Assembly (NCBI GenBank): GCA_964034945.1
Contig: OZ035961.1
Coordinates: 12,479,501 to 12,543,500 of the forward strand
Direction of reading: 5' to 3'
Origin: Chrysopilus asiliformis
Lineage: Eukaryota > Arthropoda > Insecta > Diptera > Rhagionidae
DNA length: 64,000 bases
The notes under the pieces were generated by a model that saw only the letters and a program-made list of their open reading frames with translations, was not told where the DNA came from and did no database searches. Each line of letters starts with the position of its first letter. The first letter of the stretch is position 1. Positions 48,660-60,427 of this stretch are shown here, one piece after another. A program made the translations under genes and the position numbers.

Positions 48660-49800
48660 TTACGACGTCTCGATAAAAGACATTGTGATATACGACATCA
48701 AATCTTTTGTGAGTCCTTCCCATTAGTGAGTCCTTCCCGAGATTTCCCGGGAAATTTCTTGATTTTTATAATCCCGATTACCGGGATTTAACATTTTAAA
48801 ACCCGGAATTAAAAAACGTTTTAAATAAGATAATAAATGTTTGCATCAGTGACATTGCGTGCTCAAATCCTTGTGGTGTGCAGAATTTTCTATAGATACA
48901 ATATAACAAATTGATATAGACCCTTTTTAAACCTATTCTGAAAATGTGCATTTTCAAAGTCTGTTCACAACACAACACATTTTTTTTTTCTTTCGCTGGG
49001 TTTGTCGATTCGGCCGAGTTCTCAGATGATAAGGGACGCAGTGGATAGGGAAATCAAAAAAGACGAACGAAATTTAAAATTACTTAAAAATTTCAGTCGC
49101 TATCTGGTTTGTGCTTGGTTCATGAAAGCTGTTTCGTTTCCGGTTGTTGATGAAACCAGCATAGCGAATGAAGATGAAGCGAAGCGTGAGCAAAGTGTGA
49201 CCGCAGTAAAAGGGCGCAAGCCACAGCTAATAAAAACAGTCCTAATGTAAACACACTCAAACGAAACGAAAATACTATTTATTAAGAAAACTTAACCGAA
49301 AAAGATTACCGAATTTTCCATCATGGAAAAATTAATTAGAAACCTTTACTCCGAAGTTTTTTTTCTAATTTCTCAGAAAATTTCCTTGCATTTCAACTTA
49401 AAAAACAATCAAAAATGTCTGCATTTTTCCTATAAAAAATTCAAACTAATTTTTATTTGATTTTACACCTGTTGGATCTGTAAAATAACCACAAACTCTA
49501 TTTGTAATTCAACTCATCCTTCTAGACCAGCTTTTCAACCTAAGTAGTGAAAATAATGATTTAAAAATTGCTTGAAAACGTAACATTTTTAATATTTAAA
49601 AAAATTCCCGGTATATTATACATTTTTATTCCCGATTCCCGGGATTGAAATAAAGTCCGGGAACAGTACCCACTACTTGACATACGACAACGAGAAATTA
49701 CATAAAATGCCAAACCTTGATATACGAAGCTTCGATATACAACGATCCAATATACGACACGGTGCGATATATATCGCAATATGACGGAATACGATAAGAA
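48660..49800. mobile_element. TACGAC repeat array split by a hAT-like remnant
   Basis: Flanks at 48655-48705 and 49679-49790 carry degenerate (GATATACGAC)-type units. Between them, ends CATTAGTGAGTCCTTCCCGA and, reversed, CAAGTAGTGGGTACTGTTCC, with CCCGGGAA/TTCCCGGGATT blocks inside each end, are typical of a hAT family. The interior 49002-49250 holds an 82-codon frame, rich in charged residues, starting at TTG (first ATG 49026). It may be a transposase scrap. No 8-bp duplication is identifiable. Confidence 0.5.
49002..49250 (+). pseudogene. Open stretch inside the hAT-like remnant
   Basis: It encodes MIRDAVDREIKKDERNLKLL from the first ATG (49026) and ends at TAA. It is mostly helical and highly charged. 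I do not recognise it. Location between hAT-type ends makes a transposase fragment likely, but this is inference from position only. Confidence 0.25.
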
Positions 49801-50538
49801 ACACCATAACTCGATTTTTCAGATGCAGCCGCCAGTTTATAAAATATTTAGGCGGTCAAATCAGTTCTAATGAATGAGAGATGAAAACCGGGTTTTTAAC
49901 CAAGCTGAACCACTGAAATTTTAGTAAACCAAAACCACCCATAATTCTCAATTAAATTACAAGTAGCTTTTAGTTTAGTAATAGAAATTAAAGATACCTG
50001 GCAACTATTTCAATTTTTTATTGCCTCCATTTTGTTTTTCAGATTTCAGGTACTCTCCGCAACCAGCCGATGTACCCCTAGGGATACATACATGTACCTC
50101 TGGTTGGGAGACACTGCTGTAATCAAACGAAAAACCAGAGGTTCAAATTTGAATTTTTATTATCGATAAATTCTTTTTATTTTCTATTTTCGACCAAATT
50201 TAAAGTCCAGCACTTTTTTTGGGTTAATCTAGTGCCAAAAACCGTCTACTAGACCTGCGTAGGAACCAAAATCACTTAACCATTAAAATTTCAGTACACC
50301 AAAAGCAGAACCAAAACCAATTTCTTGACACTTTAGACCCCAAAACCACAACCAGAACCAAATTTTTGAAATTTTAGAAAACAAAATCAATTTTTTGACC
50401 CTTTAGACACCAAAATCACAACCAGAAAAAAAATCTTGTTATCATGATAAAAAAGTCATATGATTGCTACATGAAATTATGAAATGTTGCTACACTTTTT
50501 TTCACTGCTCACGTTTTAATTCAGCGATTTTTAACACC

Positions 50539-51620
50539 TCAAGAAATGCCTCTCTCGGTCACCTGCTTGGAAGTGGATCCTATCTTCCAATAGGGAGGGA
50601 GCCCTTCAAATTCACACCACTTTGAAGTTGTTGTATGCAGAGATATTGGCCGGTTTACTGATAAGTTCCACATTGACGTGTGAATTTGTCGTCTAAGTTG
50701 TCTGGCAACTAAGATCCAAAGATCCAAGTGGAGTTGTCGATCCACCGATCCAACCGCTAAGAGGAAAACCCGAATTGAGCATTTGAAGTAGTCAGCAGTT
50801 GGCTTGCCAGCAAATCGAGTCTCCAGTCCATGGACACCAACTGATCGAAGTGGTTCGGTTTTAAGACTTCTCCCAATTTGATCAATTTCAAATGTAAATG
50901 TCCAACGATACTTCCTTAGTCCAAAAATTATCAATCATCGAATAAAGTTTTAGTTTTGTGACAAGTCAGTTGATCACTTCCTGTCTCTTCGAAACGATCA
51001 TCGAATTTGAATCCAATCCGGCTATCGATCGTTCAATTGTGTTCAAATTTATTTGGAAAAAGTGCACTAGTGATTGTTTCTATCGAGTTTTGTATAAAAA
51101 AATCTATTTTTTGTTTTGTTTCTTTGATCGATTCAAATCAATTTTGTGGCTTTTTGCACAAAAAACTCGACCGATCTTGCGAAATTCATTTGTCTTTCCA
51201 TTGGTTTGATGTTGATTGTTGATCGTGTTTCGAATTAATCGTTACCATTCCCAACGGTAGCGACAAGAAATGTGCGTTCAAGGTGGTTCACTTGGATTTC
51301 AATAAAAATCCAAAAAAAAGAAAGAGTTTAATAAAAATAATAAAAATTAAATAAATGCAAAAGTTGGCGGTAATTTAAAAATCGACAAGGAAAAAAGAGT
51401 GCCCGAAAATCGTGCTTTTTTTACTCTTTTCTGTTTTACCTGTAATAAGGAAAAGGTGACAAGTAAATTGGCACAATGCAACAATCGATGGCGATTTAAG
51501 GAGTTTCATAAAGCGGTGGCGGAATTACTCAACGAAATTATTGACCAGTTATACAACATTTTTGGCGGCCAATTTAGTTGGAATCACGAATTTTATAATA
51601 GTCCAGCCACAGACAATTGA
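50539..51620. other. GC-richer island with two unrecognised open stretches
   Basis: The minus strand is open from 50934 (a TTG codon) to 50539 for 131 codons, for example YRWTFTFEIDQIGRSLKTEP and RSVGVHGLETRFAGKPTADY. The + strand has a second stretch, 51399-51620 (GTG start), with WRFKEFHKAVAELLNEIIDQ. Neither begins with ATG and neither matches a family I can name. A TCAGTT initiator-like motif lies at 50967. The block may be an unannotated gene fragment or an old retrocopy. Confidence 0.2.
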
Positions 51621-52340
51621 AGTATTTGCAAAAATTCAAAAAATCATCAAATTGTACTCGATTTAGTGTAAGTTGAAAAAAGTTAAATAGTTTTCTTCTG
51701 TTTTTTTCTTAAATTCTATAATTACGTTGTGATAATGATTCGCTCCAGTTCGCTTATTGTAATTTTCGGGTAATACAAACTTTAATCATTTTGCAATTAT
51801 TATTGTTGTTGGATTGCCATAAAGTACTAAAATTAGAACCTTTTTGACGATAAGAACCGGCTGATTTGAAATCAAAACATTCGAGTCAATGAATTAATAA
51901 ATTATCAATTGTAAACTATGTCTGTTTTTTTACTTGTTTATACACAGTTAAAAAAACATATTGTACTTTTTTTAAAATTTTAATTATCAATGAATTTTTT
52001 TGAATAGTTCTCAATATATTTTTCCAAAAAAATGGACCAGTAAAATACTGTAAAATACCGTTTATCGAAAAGATCATAAGAAAAACTATTTTTAGATCCA
52101 CTAAACTATTGAAATTTTAATGAACAAACCTAAACCATATACCGAACCTATCTGAGAAAAAAAACGGCTGAAGCGAACCAAAACCATACAACTCTGAAAA
52201 AATATGGACGAATCGAACCAAAACCAAGCCAGTGTTTTAAACAAATGCAAAATCCAGATTTTCTTATAGTGGTTCGGTTCATATTTAAATTTTTAGTATT
52301 GAAATTTTTTTTTATTATTTTCTATAACCAACCAGACTTA

Positions 52341-52456
52341 TGGTGGGTTTCACTAAATTTTAATCGACTGCTAAATCGAGTTAGCGGGCAAATAGCAAGC
52401 AAAAAGGACCGGCTAACTCGTTTTAGTCACCACTAAAAGTTTTGTGAAATCCGCCA
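52341..52456. mobile_element. 116-bp MITE with TGG(T/C)GG(G/A)TTTCAC ends
   Basis: Left end TGGTGGGTTTCACTAAATTT and right end (reversed) TGGCGGATTTCACAAAACTT are followed on both arms by CTAAA(T/A)CGAGTTAGC. The same family forms the core of the palindrome at 53616-53886. Flanks TTA (left) and TCA (right) are close to a TWA duplication. Confidence 0.6.
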
Positions 52457-52458
52457 TC

Positions 52459-52774
52459 AAGGCGCCTCCACTCGTTCAATGTTACTTGACACTTTTACTT
52501 GAATGACTCACGTTTCAAGTAACATTGTTCGTTTGGATGCTCTTCAATGTTACGTTTGCAGGCAATTTCCATCAATGTTACTTGACGAAAATTTTCATCA
52601 ATAATGCTTGTCAAGTAACTTGACAATTTTACTTGAATGACTCATGTTTCAAGTAACATTGATCGTTTGGATGCTCTTCAATGTTACATTTGGAGGCAAT
52701 TTCCATCAATGTTACTTGACGAAAATTTTCATCAATAATACTTGTCAAGTAACATTGAACGTGTGGAGGCTCTT
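52459..52774. mobile_element. 316-bp MITE with internal 134-bp tandem duplication
   Basis: Ends AAGGCGCCTCCACTCGTTCA and, reversed, AAGAGCCTCCACACGTTCAA are inverted repeats. Inside, a unit carrying ACTTGAATGACTCA-GTTTCAAGTAACATTG and ATCAATGTTACTTGACG occurs twice with a 134-base period (52497 and 52631). It abuts the preceding MITE with only two bases between. Confidence 0.7.
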
Positions 52775-52982
52775 TTAGATTCTAAGATTTTTCTATGTTA
52801 ATCTAGTACCCAAAACCGGATCCGTGCTCTGTATCTCAAGAAATATAACTAATTTGGTCAATAAAAGTAAAAATCACTTAACAGGAACCAAATACAAAAA
52901 ACCAGCAATCAAATTTATTCATGAACAAAAACCGAAACACACGCAGAAAAGTTTTGGTTTGCATATCTGCTATAGAATTTCG

Positions 52983-53068
52983 GCGGCTAGGCGGATTTTC
53001 AAACCGCTAGGTGGATTTTCAAGCCGCTAGGTGGATTTTCAAGCCGCTAGGTGGATTTTCACACCGCC
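52983..53068 (+). repeat. 20-bp minisatellite, about four units
   Basis: CCGCTAGGTGGATTTTCAAG units are repeated head to tail with few changes, ending in an imperfect unit. Confidence 0.85.
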
Positions 53069-53615
53069 GAATTTGAAAAATACGAATTTGCAAACCGCTA
53101 ATTCTTCTAATATAAGATCGTCAAAAACTAGGTTCAGCGAATTTTTAACACCTTGCAGGTCATCCAGCTTAAATTAGTGGAAATTAAGAACTAAACATAT
53201 CTTCAAGCGTTTTCAAGATATTTGTTAGGGGATGTCCCTCTCGTCCACTTTTTCACGATTAAGTATACCACAAGCATTTTCTTACCGTTTTTTAAAAACA
53301 AATCGTCTTTAGCTGGTTATTAGTATGGAAATAAAATTCTCACAAATTGAACTTTTCTTTGAATTCTACAATCTAAGCCGCTATCGAGATTCGGGTATTT
53401 TTTATTTCTCACAGTGCCGACCAGAACAAAAAGTCCTTAAGTTTTGCAGGAAACATACAATTTCTTGTGCTTTTATATTCTCCTAATAACTTATATTACC
53501 TACTATAAGGGCCCTCGAGTCAAAAAATGGTGATCAAAATGTCTCTAGTTCTGCCACCCTTCGTAGATGTCGGCCGTGCAGTTATTCAAAGAACTTTACG
53601 CAACTGACCAGTAAT

Positions 53616-53886
53616 CTCTCAAAAAACGAGCCTTTGACCTTAAAAATGTAGCCATTTATATATATTTTAAATATTGTTAAATAAAAGTATTATGGCGAGT
53701 TTCACGAAATGTTGTCCCACCGCTAAATCAAGTTAGCCGGGCGAATTTCAAGGAAAAAGAGCCTGCTAACTCGATTTAGTGGCCGAAAAAATGTTCGTGA
53801 AACTCGCCATAATACTTTTATTTAAAAACATTTAAAATATATATAAATGGCTACATTTTTCAGTTCAAAGGCTCGTTTTTTGAGAG
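53616..53886. repeat. 271-bp near-perfect inverted repeat around a MITE
   Basis: Outer arms CTCTCAAAAAACGAGCCTTT and AATGTAGCCATTTATATATA recur as exact or nearly exact complements on the other side, with about five mismatches over roughly 80 bases per arm. The centre is a MITE with ends ATGGCGAGTTTCACGAA and inner CTAAATC(A/G)AGTTAGC. Host-like flanking sequence has thus been duplicated in inverted orientation together with the element. Confidence 0.75.
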
Positions 53887-54864
53887 GTTGATTTGGATAA
53901 AACTCTGAAAACCTATTAATTAACTACTTTCGTTCAGTTCCTCTTCCATGTTTCATTCACTCTCCATCAATCGATCGAAGCGACACCTACAACGGTGCAC
54001 AGAAGCTCTAATTTACCAAGAAATGTTGGATGGCAGCGAATTACTGGGAAAGCATAATATAACGCACAATAATCTAAAGAAAAATATTATAAATTATTTG
54101 ACATTTTATTATTGCTAATTCTCCTCAAAAATGATAAAAGATTCTTCACCCAACAATAAATTCTTATCTTCTCCCATTTTTGATAGATCCCGCCGATTAT
54201 AAAAATTTTAATTTGATGTTTAATATAAAAAAGTAAATTGATGACCCCTCGTTATTTTTATTTGGTATTGCCTATCTTTAGTCATGCACTAATTGTAGTC
54301 CCATGACCATCCAGAGAAGATTTTCGTCAAATTCTATTATCTAGTCATGTACACTCATTGTTATGAAATGTTCTGATTTTTTTTAACTAAAAGTTTGTTG
54401 TACTCGGGCTTTATTGGTTCAATAAACTGATGAGTGTTATTGCCGCCAACAGATAATAATAAAAACAATTTTTGTCGCGAAATTTTGAAAGAGTTACACG
54501 TCATTATACTTCAATGTGTGAATAGAATGAAAATATTTGGAAAATCTATTAAAATTTTAAAAAATAATTCAAATGGTTTTTTTAATGATTGCAAACGTGC
54601 CTTTTCCAATCGATTAAACAAATTATAGAATGACGCAATTATTTTTTTTATCGCAGTTTATCTCTGGCAGCTATTATAATTTGGCAGTTGTTTTATCGTT
54701 TAAACAGCTCAGCAAATACTAAAATTTCACGGCCCAATGAAATTTAAATTCAATGTAGATAAACCGACTTTTGTTATTTTTGCATGAAGCGACGTTTTCT
54801 TAATTTCAAAAGCGGTCGAGCTGATAGAGACGAAAAATTTAATTATATTTTAACTATTACTGAC

Positions 54865-55014
54865 TATTTCTGATTTACTCGACTGGAATAGTTTAATCAC
54901 CCCCACAATCACATCAAAATAGTTAAGTTTTATTACAAAAACAATATTTTTACCTAAAAAAATATTTTTTCCGCTGAAATCTATGAAAATTTAATTAAAT
55001 GTGTCCCTCCCTAT
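54865..55014 (+). repeat. Dispersed repeat, copy 1
   Basis: ATTTCTGATTTACTCGACTG, AATCACCCCCACAAT, ACATCAAAATAGTTAA and GTCCCTCCCT follow in the same order as at 60311-60427. Similarity is high over about 110-150 bases. No coding sequence. Confidence 0.7.
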
Positions 55015-55019
55015 TTTTA

Positions 55020-55692
55020 TGAGATTTAGTACATCGTTTGTAACGCATCGACCCAATCATTAGACACAAAAATGAATTACACCAGGGTGTTAAAGATGAC
55101 AAAGGATTTTGGTTTCTGAATGTCCTTCCGTCTGATTGCCGTCTGTTTATCCGTCTGTCTGTCCGTTCGTCTATCTGTCCGTGAACACCATAACTTTCGA
55201 AAGAATTGAACTAGAGACTTAAAATTTTGTATAGTTGCGTTTCTCGTAAATGGCAAGGCTAAGTTTTTGAACGGGCAAAATCGAACCATTTCTTCCTCCC
55301 TCCCCCGCACAAACGAAACAGTTTCTTACAATTTTCTCGAAAACGGTGAGTCGTATTGAAAAATTTATTAAGGTAAAATGTGTTTAGAACATAATTCTAC
55401 ATAACTTATCTATAAATTAAAATCCAGTTGGACTACTTCTTCTCCCATCCGCCATACAAATTGAATATTTTTTTTTCTATTTTCTCGAAAACGGTGAATA
55501 GTGTCGAAAAGTTGATAAAAACGAAATGAGTTTAAAATTTTGATTTTACAAAACCGTTTCATACATAAAAATCCAATCGGATCAACCCTTCCGTCTTCTT
55601 CCAATAGATATTTTTTCATGAAAATTTTGTCTGCCCTCACATAGCTAATTTGACGATTAGCCACTAGCACTTGTAGCTTTTCTTATGTTTTT
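55020..55692 (+). mobile_element. Mini-me-like element
   Basis: It contains GTTTGTAACGC, AATGAATTACACCAG, a decayed GTCY tract (55122-55182), GAACTAGAGACTTAAAATTT, AACGGGCAAAATCGAACCAT, CTCGAAAACGGTGA twice, and TAGCTTTTCTTATGTTT at the end. It is collinear with 7235-7822. The block around CTCGAAAACGGTGA to AAATCCA(G/A)T is duplicated, making this copy longer. The TTAA MITE begins directly at its end. Confidence 0.65.
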
Positions 55693-55694
55693 AA

Positions 55695-55953
55695 CCCTCA
55701 TACTGTCCTCGGGTCATTTCTGACCCAAATTCGATTTTAATTAAAAGTATCTTCTCAACTACATGAACAATGTTTGTATGGTGTAGGCTCTGTAAACAAA
55801 TTTCTTTTGAATACCGAAAACAATAATCTATTTGTTCATATTTTAATCAATTGAAGAGCACTGTAGTCTTCATGGGTCATAAATGGGGCATAATGGGTCA
55901 TTCTTGACCCACGAAGACATCATACGTTATTTTTCTTAAGGACAGTATGAGGG
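55695..55953. mobile_element. 259-bp TTAA-flanked MITE
   Basis: Perfect ends CCCTCATACTGTCCT are flanked by TTAA at 55691-55694 and 55954-55957. Inner GGGTCATTTCTGACCC and GGGTCATTCTTGACCC palindromes lie near each end. Fits a piggyBac-type non-autonomous element. Confidence 0.85.
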
Positions 55954-56541
55954 TTAAGAAAGCAAAACTAGTTTCTTAATTCAGTGATTCGTGTTGGTTT
56001 CTCCTAAAAATTAAAATAGCATCTAAATTTTTGTTAAAAACATTTCTGCTTTAAAGAATTTTATGACTTTCTGGGAAAATGTTATCAATTTAACAATAAT
56101 TTAAAATTTTCTCCGTATGAGCTATACTTTAACAATTCCAAAAATCCTAAGAATTTTTACATTTCATATTGTTTGAATTATTTCTTCGAATCTCTTGCCC
56201 ATCAAACGCGTTCATGCATTCAAAAATCAAACAAATTCCTCTGCACTTTTAGATGCACCTAAACTAAATCAATTCTATTTTTGCCTTTTTGACTCATTTA
56301 GCTCACTCCGAAGTGTCGGTTTCCTTCCTGATTTGGCTTCTCCATCACCCGAAAATATGCTCCACTTCACTTTACTCATAGTAAAATTGCTATTTTTAAT
56401 TACAGTGTATCTGCCCTTTTAACTGCCCCACTATAATAACATTATTTACGACTCACTATAAATCCAAAAGCGTCCATGCAAACAAGTCTTGAAGTGCATA
56501 TAAGATCAAAGTGGTTCTTGGCTCAGAAAACAAACGTCTTA

Positions 56542-56668
56542 GTGCCGTTTGCACCAACAAAACTTAGCAACTTATGTACAACTTAAAAAATTTAAGTCGA
56601 AGAATTTCTACGGTTTAAGTAGGCTAACCACAACTTAATTTTTTAAGAATAATACGCGCAAACGGGCC
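56542..56668. mobile_element. 127-bp MITE, TTA duplication
   Basis: Left end GTGCCGTTTGCACCAACAAA, right end (reversed) GGCCCGTTTGCGCGTATTAT, flanked by TTA (56539-56541 and 56669-56671). ACTTAA/TTAAGT units fill the inside. Ends and duplication resemble PIF/Harbinger MITEs. Confidence 0.6.
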
Positions 56669-56781
56669 TTAAAGTTAGTCCGCTTATTACGTTCGATGAG
56701 TTAACTTACAACATTCAATTTCTTAAAAACACCAGTGCCACCTTTGACACTAGTTAAGTACACCATTTTCCTTAACTCACA

Positions 56782-56837
56782 ACGAATCGTCAAATTCGAG
56801 GGGCAAAATACGAATCGTCAAATTCGAGGGGCAAAAA
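56782..56837 (+). repeat. 28-bp tandem duplication
   Basis: ACGAATCGTCAAATTCGAGG followed by GGCAAAAT occurs twice in a row with at most one difference. Confidence 0.9.
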
Positions 56838-57445
56838 AGAAGTCACCACGAGCCATAAATACTCCAATATTTGCTGAAGAAACAAAACTGAATGTCGTTT
56901 GGTCATAAATTACTGAATTCCACATTTGGAGTATTTATGCTCGTATACGCATTTCAATAGAAATATGTAGAACCAACATTGACGATAAAACAAAAAAAGT
57001 TTAAATTATGACTTGAAGATATTTGAAGCGGTCTGCGGATCGATTAAGATGACAATTATGATTATTGCTGCTTAAGGCTGCAGATCAGGGCCTCATCCAT
57101 GATTCATCGGAGGCTGTTGGCCGTGAATTTGTTGAACATAGTGGCATAGCTTAAGACAAACATGATCTATGCTGATGTCTTTTAGGCATCTGTGGCATCC
57201 GTTACATGCGAGCAACTCGTATGGTACAGCAGCTCCAAACACTCACAAACTGTTTGGTCATATGTTTTAAAAAAGATACCAAACATAGTCTCTATATTCC
57301 GTCATGTACTACACTGGAAGAAATATTTTTGAGTTTTCATGGAAATAAACGTAATATTATTGAAATAAAAATCATTCATCCCTGAAACAACTAAACATTT
57401 AAAAAACCATCCATCTGTTGTGTTGCTTCCGGGTGACAAGCCGCC

Positions 57446-57632
57446 GACATTTTCTACCCACCCTCTCACCCCCAAAGCTGTTATTTCTGCCTGCCTTATT
57501 CAACCAATTAAGATTATATTGACCACCGAAACAAAAACCGGCATTTTCTGTCCACCCTCCCACTCCCAAAGCTGTTATTTATGTCTGCCTTGTTCAACCG
57601 ATTAAGATTATATTGGCCACCGAAGGAAGGTA
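57446..57632 (+). repeat. 94-bp tandem duplication
   Basis: CATTTTCTACCCACCCTCTC at 57448 recurs as CATTTTCTGTCCACCCTCCC at 57542. Both are followed by CCCAAAGCTGTTATTT, GTTCAACC or ATTCAACC, and AATT(G/A)/GATTAAGATTATATTG. The open frame across it is a by-product. Confidence 0.75.
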
Positions 57633-57814
57633 AATAGATGTTCTGTCCAACAAAAATAAATTCCTCTTTCCCTCTCCTTCAAATTGCTAAAATCGAGTTA
57701 ACAACGAAAATTGAAATATCTCGAAAACGGCATTTTCTTTCTTTTGAAAATTAAAATAGACTAAACAATATTTAGTGCTGAACTCGTTGTTTATTTTTAA
57801 TTTTAATTTTCTGG

Positions 57815-57860
57815 TTTATTTATTTATTTATTTTTTTTTTTTTTTAAAAAAAAAAAAAAA
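57815..57860 (+). repeat. TTTA run, then poly(T) and poly(A)
   Basis: Simple-sequence tract of TTTA units, a long T run and a long A run, able to form a hairpin. Confidence 0.9.
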
Positions 57861-58369
57861 TGGTAAAAGAAAAATTCATATATTTGAATGAATTTCGGCT
57901 GAGCAGCCGATTCAGCTGAAATTTTCCACAGAGAAACCAGTAATTGGTTTCCCCAAAATACACCCCTGAAAACCCCTCGCCTGTTATTTCCTAAACCGCT
58001 GGGCAGATTTTCATACGGTGTTCACTATAAGGTTGGGAAAACTTTTATGGCGCTCAATATGAGTAAAATATGTTTAATTTTACCCCTCAAAAGAAAATCC
58101 TCATCCGGCGCAGCTTCTCCAATATTTTTGTAACAAAAAGCATTTACAAAAAATCTGGTGTGACCAGCACATGACTTTCTTATATAAAATCTACGTTTCT
58201 GCAGAAATTACACTATACCCGGATAAAAAAAATATTAGTTCACATAAATATATGATTTTCTTTTAACCAAATCTGAAATATCTCGATAACGGTTAAATAT
58301 ATCGATTTACAATTAAAAACAGAAATCTAGAGAATTTTAACATATTTGATTCTTCTTTATCCTGGTTTT

Positions 58370-58890
58370 TTTTCGAAAAAAATCGTTAGTTTTCAATGAC
58401 AACATCTCGATAACGGTAAAATATAGCGGAAAAAAAGACAAAATAGTGGCAAACATTGTTCTCTTCAATTCTCTTCATATACTGAACCACCAAAAGCCCG
58501 CATTTTTTGAGATAATCGCAAAAAATTGATTTTTTTAAATAGCGATATATCTCGATAACATCTGGAAATACGCAGTTCTAGTGAAAGAGTAAGAAATCCA
58601 ATTTTTATCATACATAAGACTACTGAAAAATGCGCAGTTTCGGAGTAAACAACAAAAAACGAAATTGCGATTTTTAAAAAGTCGCCATTTTGGTCATTTC
58701 CTGTTACGGATTTACATCAAAAGTTGATAGGATCGTCCCAAACATGCCTGTAAAATTTCATCTGTCTAGCTGTATTAGTTTTAGAGGCATCTTGTTTACA
58801 GATTGACAGACTGACAGACAGAAAGTCAGAATTTTAGGCAAAATTCTTCATGAATACCACACTTTATTATACTACTTATAAGAAAGTTAA
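58370..58890 (+). repeat. Diverged repeat family, copy 2
   Basis: Collinear with 11320-11800: CATCTCGATAACGGTAAAAT, ACTGAACCACC, TAATCGCAAAAA, AAATAGCGATATATCTCGAT, GTCGCCATTTTG and TTGACAGACTGACAGACAG. No coding content. Copies are old (many substitutions). Confidence 0.55.
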
Positions 58891-59869
58891 AATCTATAGA
58901 AACACCCAGAAATTTAAAAAAATATATATAAAAGCTTACTCCAAATAGTGGAAAAACATCAAACATAAAATTTAACCGATTTATAAAATGTTATAAAATC
59001 TCTTAAAACTGTCATCAGAAAAGTTTAGAAGATGTGGAACTTCTTAGATAGTTTTTTGACCAATTAAAAAAACTTATTAAAAGATCAAACCCATCTACTC
59101 ACACATTAACAAAAACCATGATAAAAAAAATAAAGAAAAAGATTGTAACATTTTTTTTCTGCGTAGAACTCGATATGTAATACTATCCATTTACGACATT
59201 CGGACCCAAATATAAATATGTCCACTGCTGCTGGATGTTTAGATAAAATGGATGAATATTTTTTGGAGACTTCCCAATCGAAGGCCAAATTACCAATTTG
59301 AACTTATAGTCAGTCAAGTTTACGCATTTATTATAAACTAACGACATCCAAACGGCCTAATTGTCTATATTCGTCTGATGGTTCGATTCAGTCTGCGACG
59401 TAAATAAGAAATACTATCCATCGTTCATTGGCAATTATTTTATTGTTTTGCCAATAAATAACTAAAGTAAAAAATTAAAATTAATAAATATAAATGACCG
59501 TTCATGCGATGTTATAAATCCGCATTAACATCAAAAACGAACAAAAAAATGTTTTGCTGACATTCTATTTGGGAGTGGATGGTCAAATGTTTCTGCTGAA
59601 AAAAATCGTTGACGAACGCAATTTAAAATCAATTAATGCTTTTAATCTTGCGCAATTGATTGAGGATTTTTAATTCTATTTTACCCTTGAACCTCACACT
59701 CAATTTTCAAGCAGTGTCGGTAAAGTCGCTAAATCAACACAATTTGATGAAAATATGCCTTCAAGTGATTTTTTAAACGCTTTCCGGTTGATTGCTTTTT
59801 GATTGCAGTTTTTGTAACAGGAGATATTTTTTTTGTGATTTTTATCACAATTAAGCTAGTTTTTATATC

Positions 59870-60130
59870 CTATATGCAATATACAGCCAGTTAATCACAA
59901 ATTGGTGACATCAGAATGATGAAAAACACCTAAACCGGATGTCTGTTTGCGAACACGATAACTCGCGAAAGAAATTATCTAAAGACTTTTTTAGGACATG
60001 TTACCGTTAAAGGTAAGAATAAATTTGTGAGTGGGCGATAACCCCACCCTTCCGTCTTCACACACTCTCCCTTTACCTTTCCTTCCCCTTCATGCCTCCC
60101 TCCACTCTCACTCTTCTCCCACTTTTAACG
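59870..60130 (+). repeat. Highly decayed mini-me-like copy
   Basis: GATGTCTGTTTGCGAACACG, ATAACTCGCGAAAGAAATTA and TAAAGACTTTT match the order GTCCGTGAACACCATAACTTTCGAAAG...TAGAGACTT of the 45030 and 55020 copies, followed by a CT-rich stretch. Confidence 0.35.
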
Positions 60131-60310
60131 AGAAAAAAGGTATTTTGCTAAAAACAAAAAAAAAATAGACAGAGTTCAGAATACTGTTAAACAATATATC
60201 AATATGTACCAACTAATATATCTAGATTCACTGTAAATATTGATTTATTTAAGTTAGCTTTGAATAATATTCTATCAGAAAAGAAATCATTATTATTGTC
60301 ACACGGAAAG

Positions 60311-60427
60311 ATTTCTGATTTACTCGACTGAAATAGTATAATCACCCCCACAATTACATCAAAATAGTTAAATTTTATTACAAAAACAATTTTTTTCGCC
60401 CAAAAAAATTAAATTTGTCCCTCCCTT
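60311..60427 (+). repeat. Dispersed repeat, copy 2
   Basis: Second copy of the 54865 family: ATTTCTGATTTACTCGACTG, ATCACCCCCACAATTACATC and TTTGTCCCTCCCT. It is shorter by a deletion before the final block. Confidence 0.7.

Noticed and set aside
57420..57605. Proline-rich open frame
   Set aside because: By-product of a 94-bp tandem duplication; no ATG-based gene structure.
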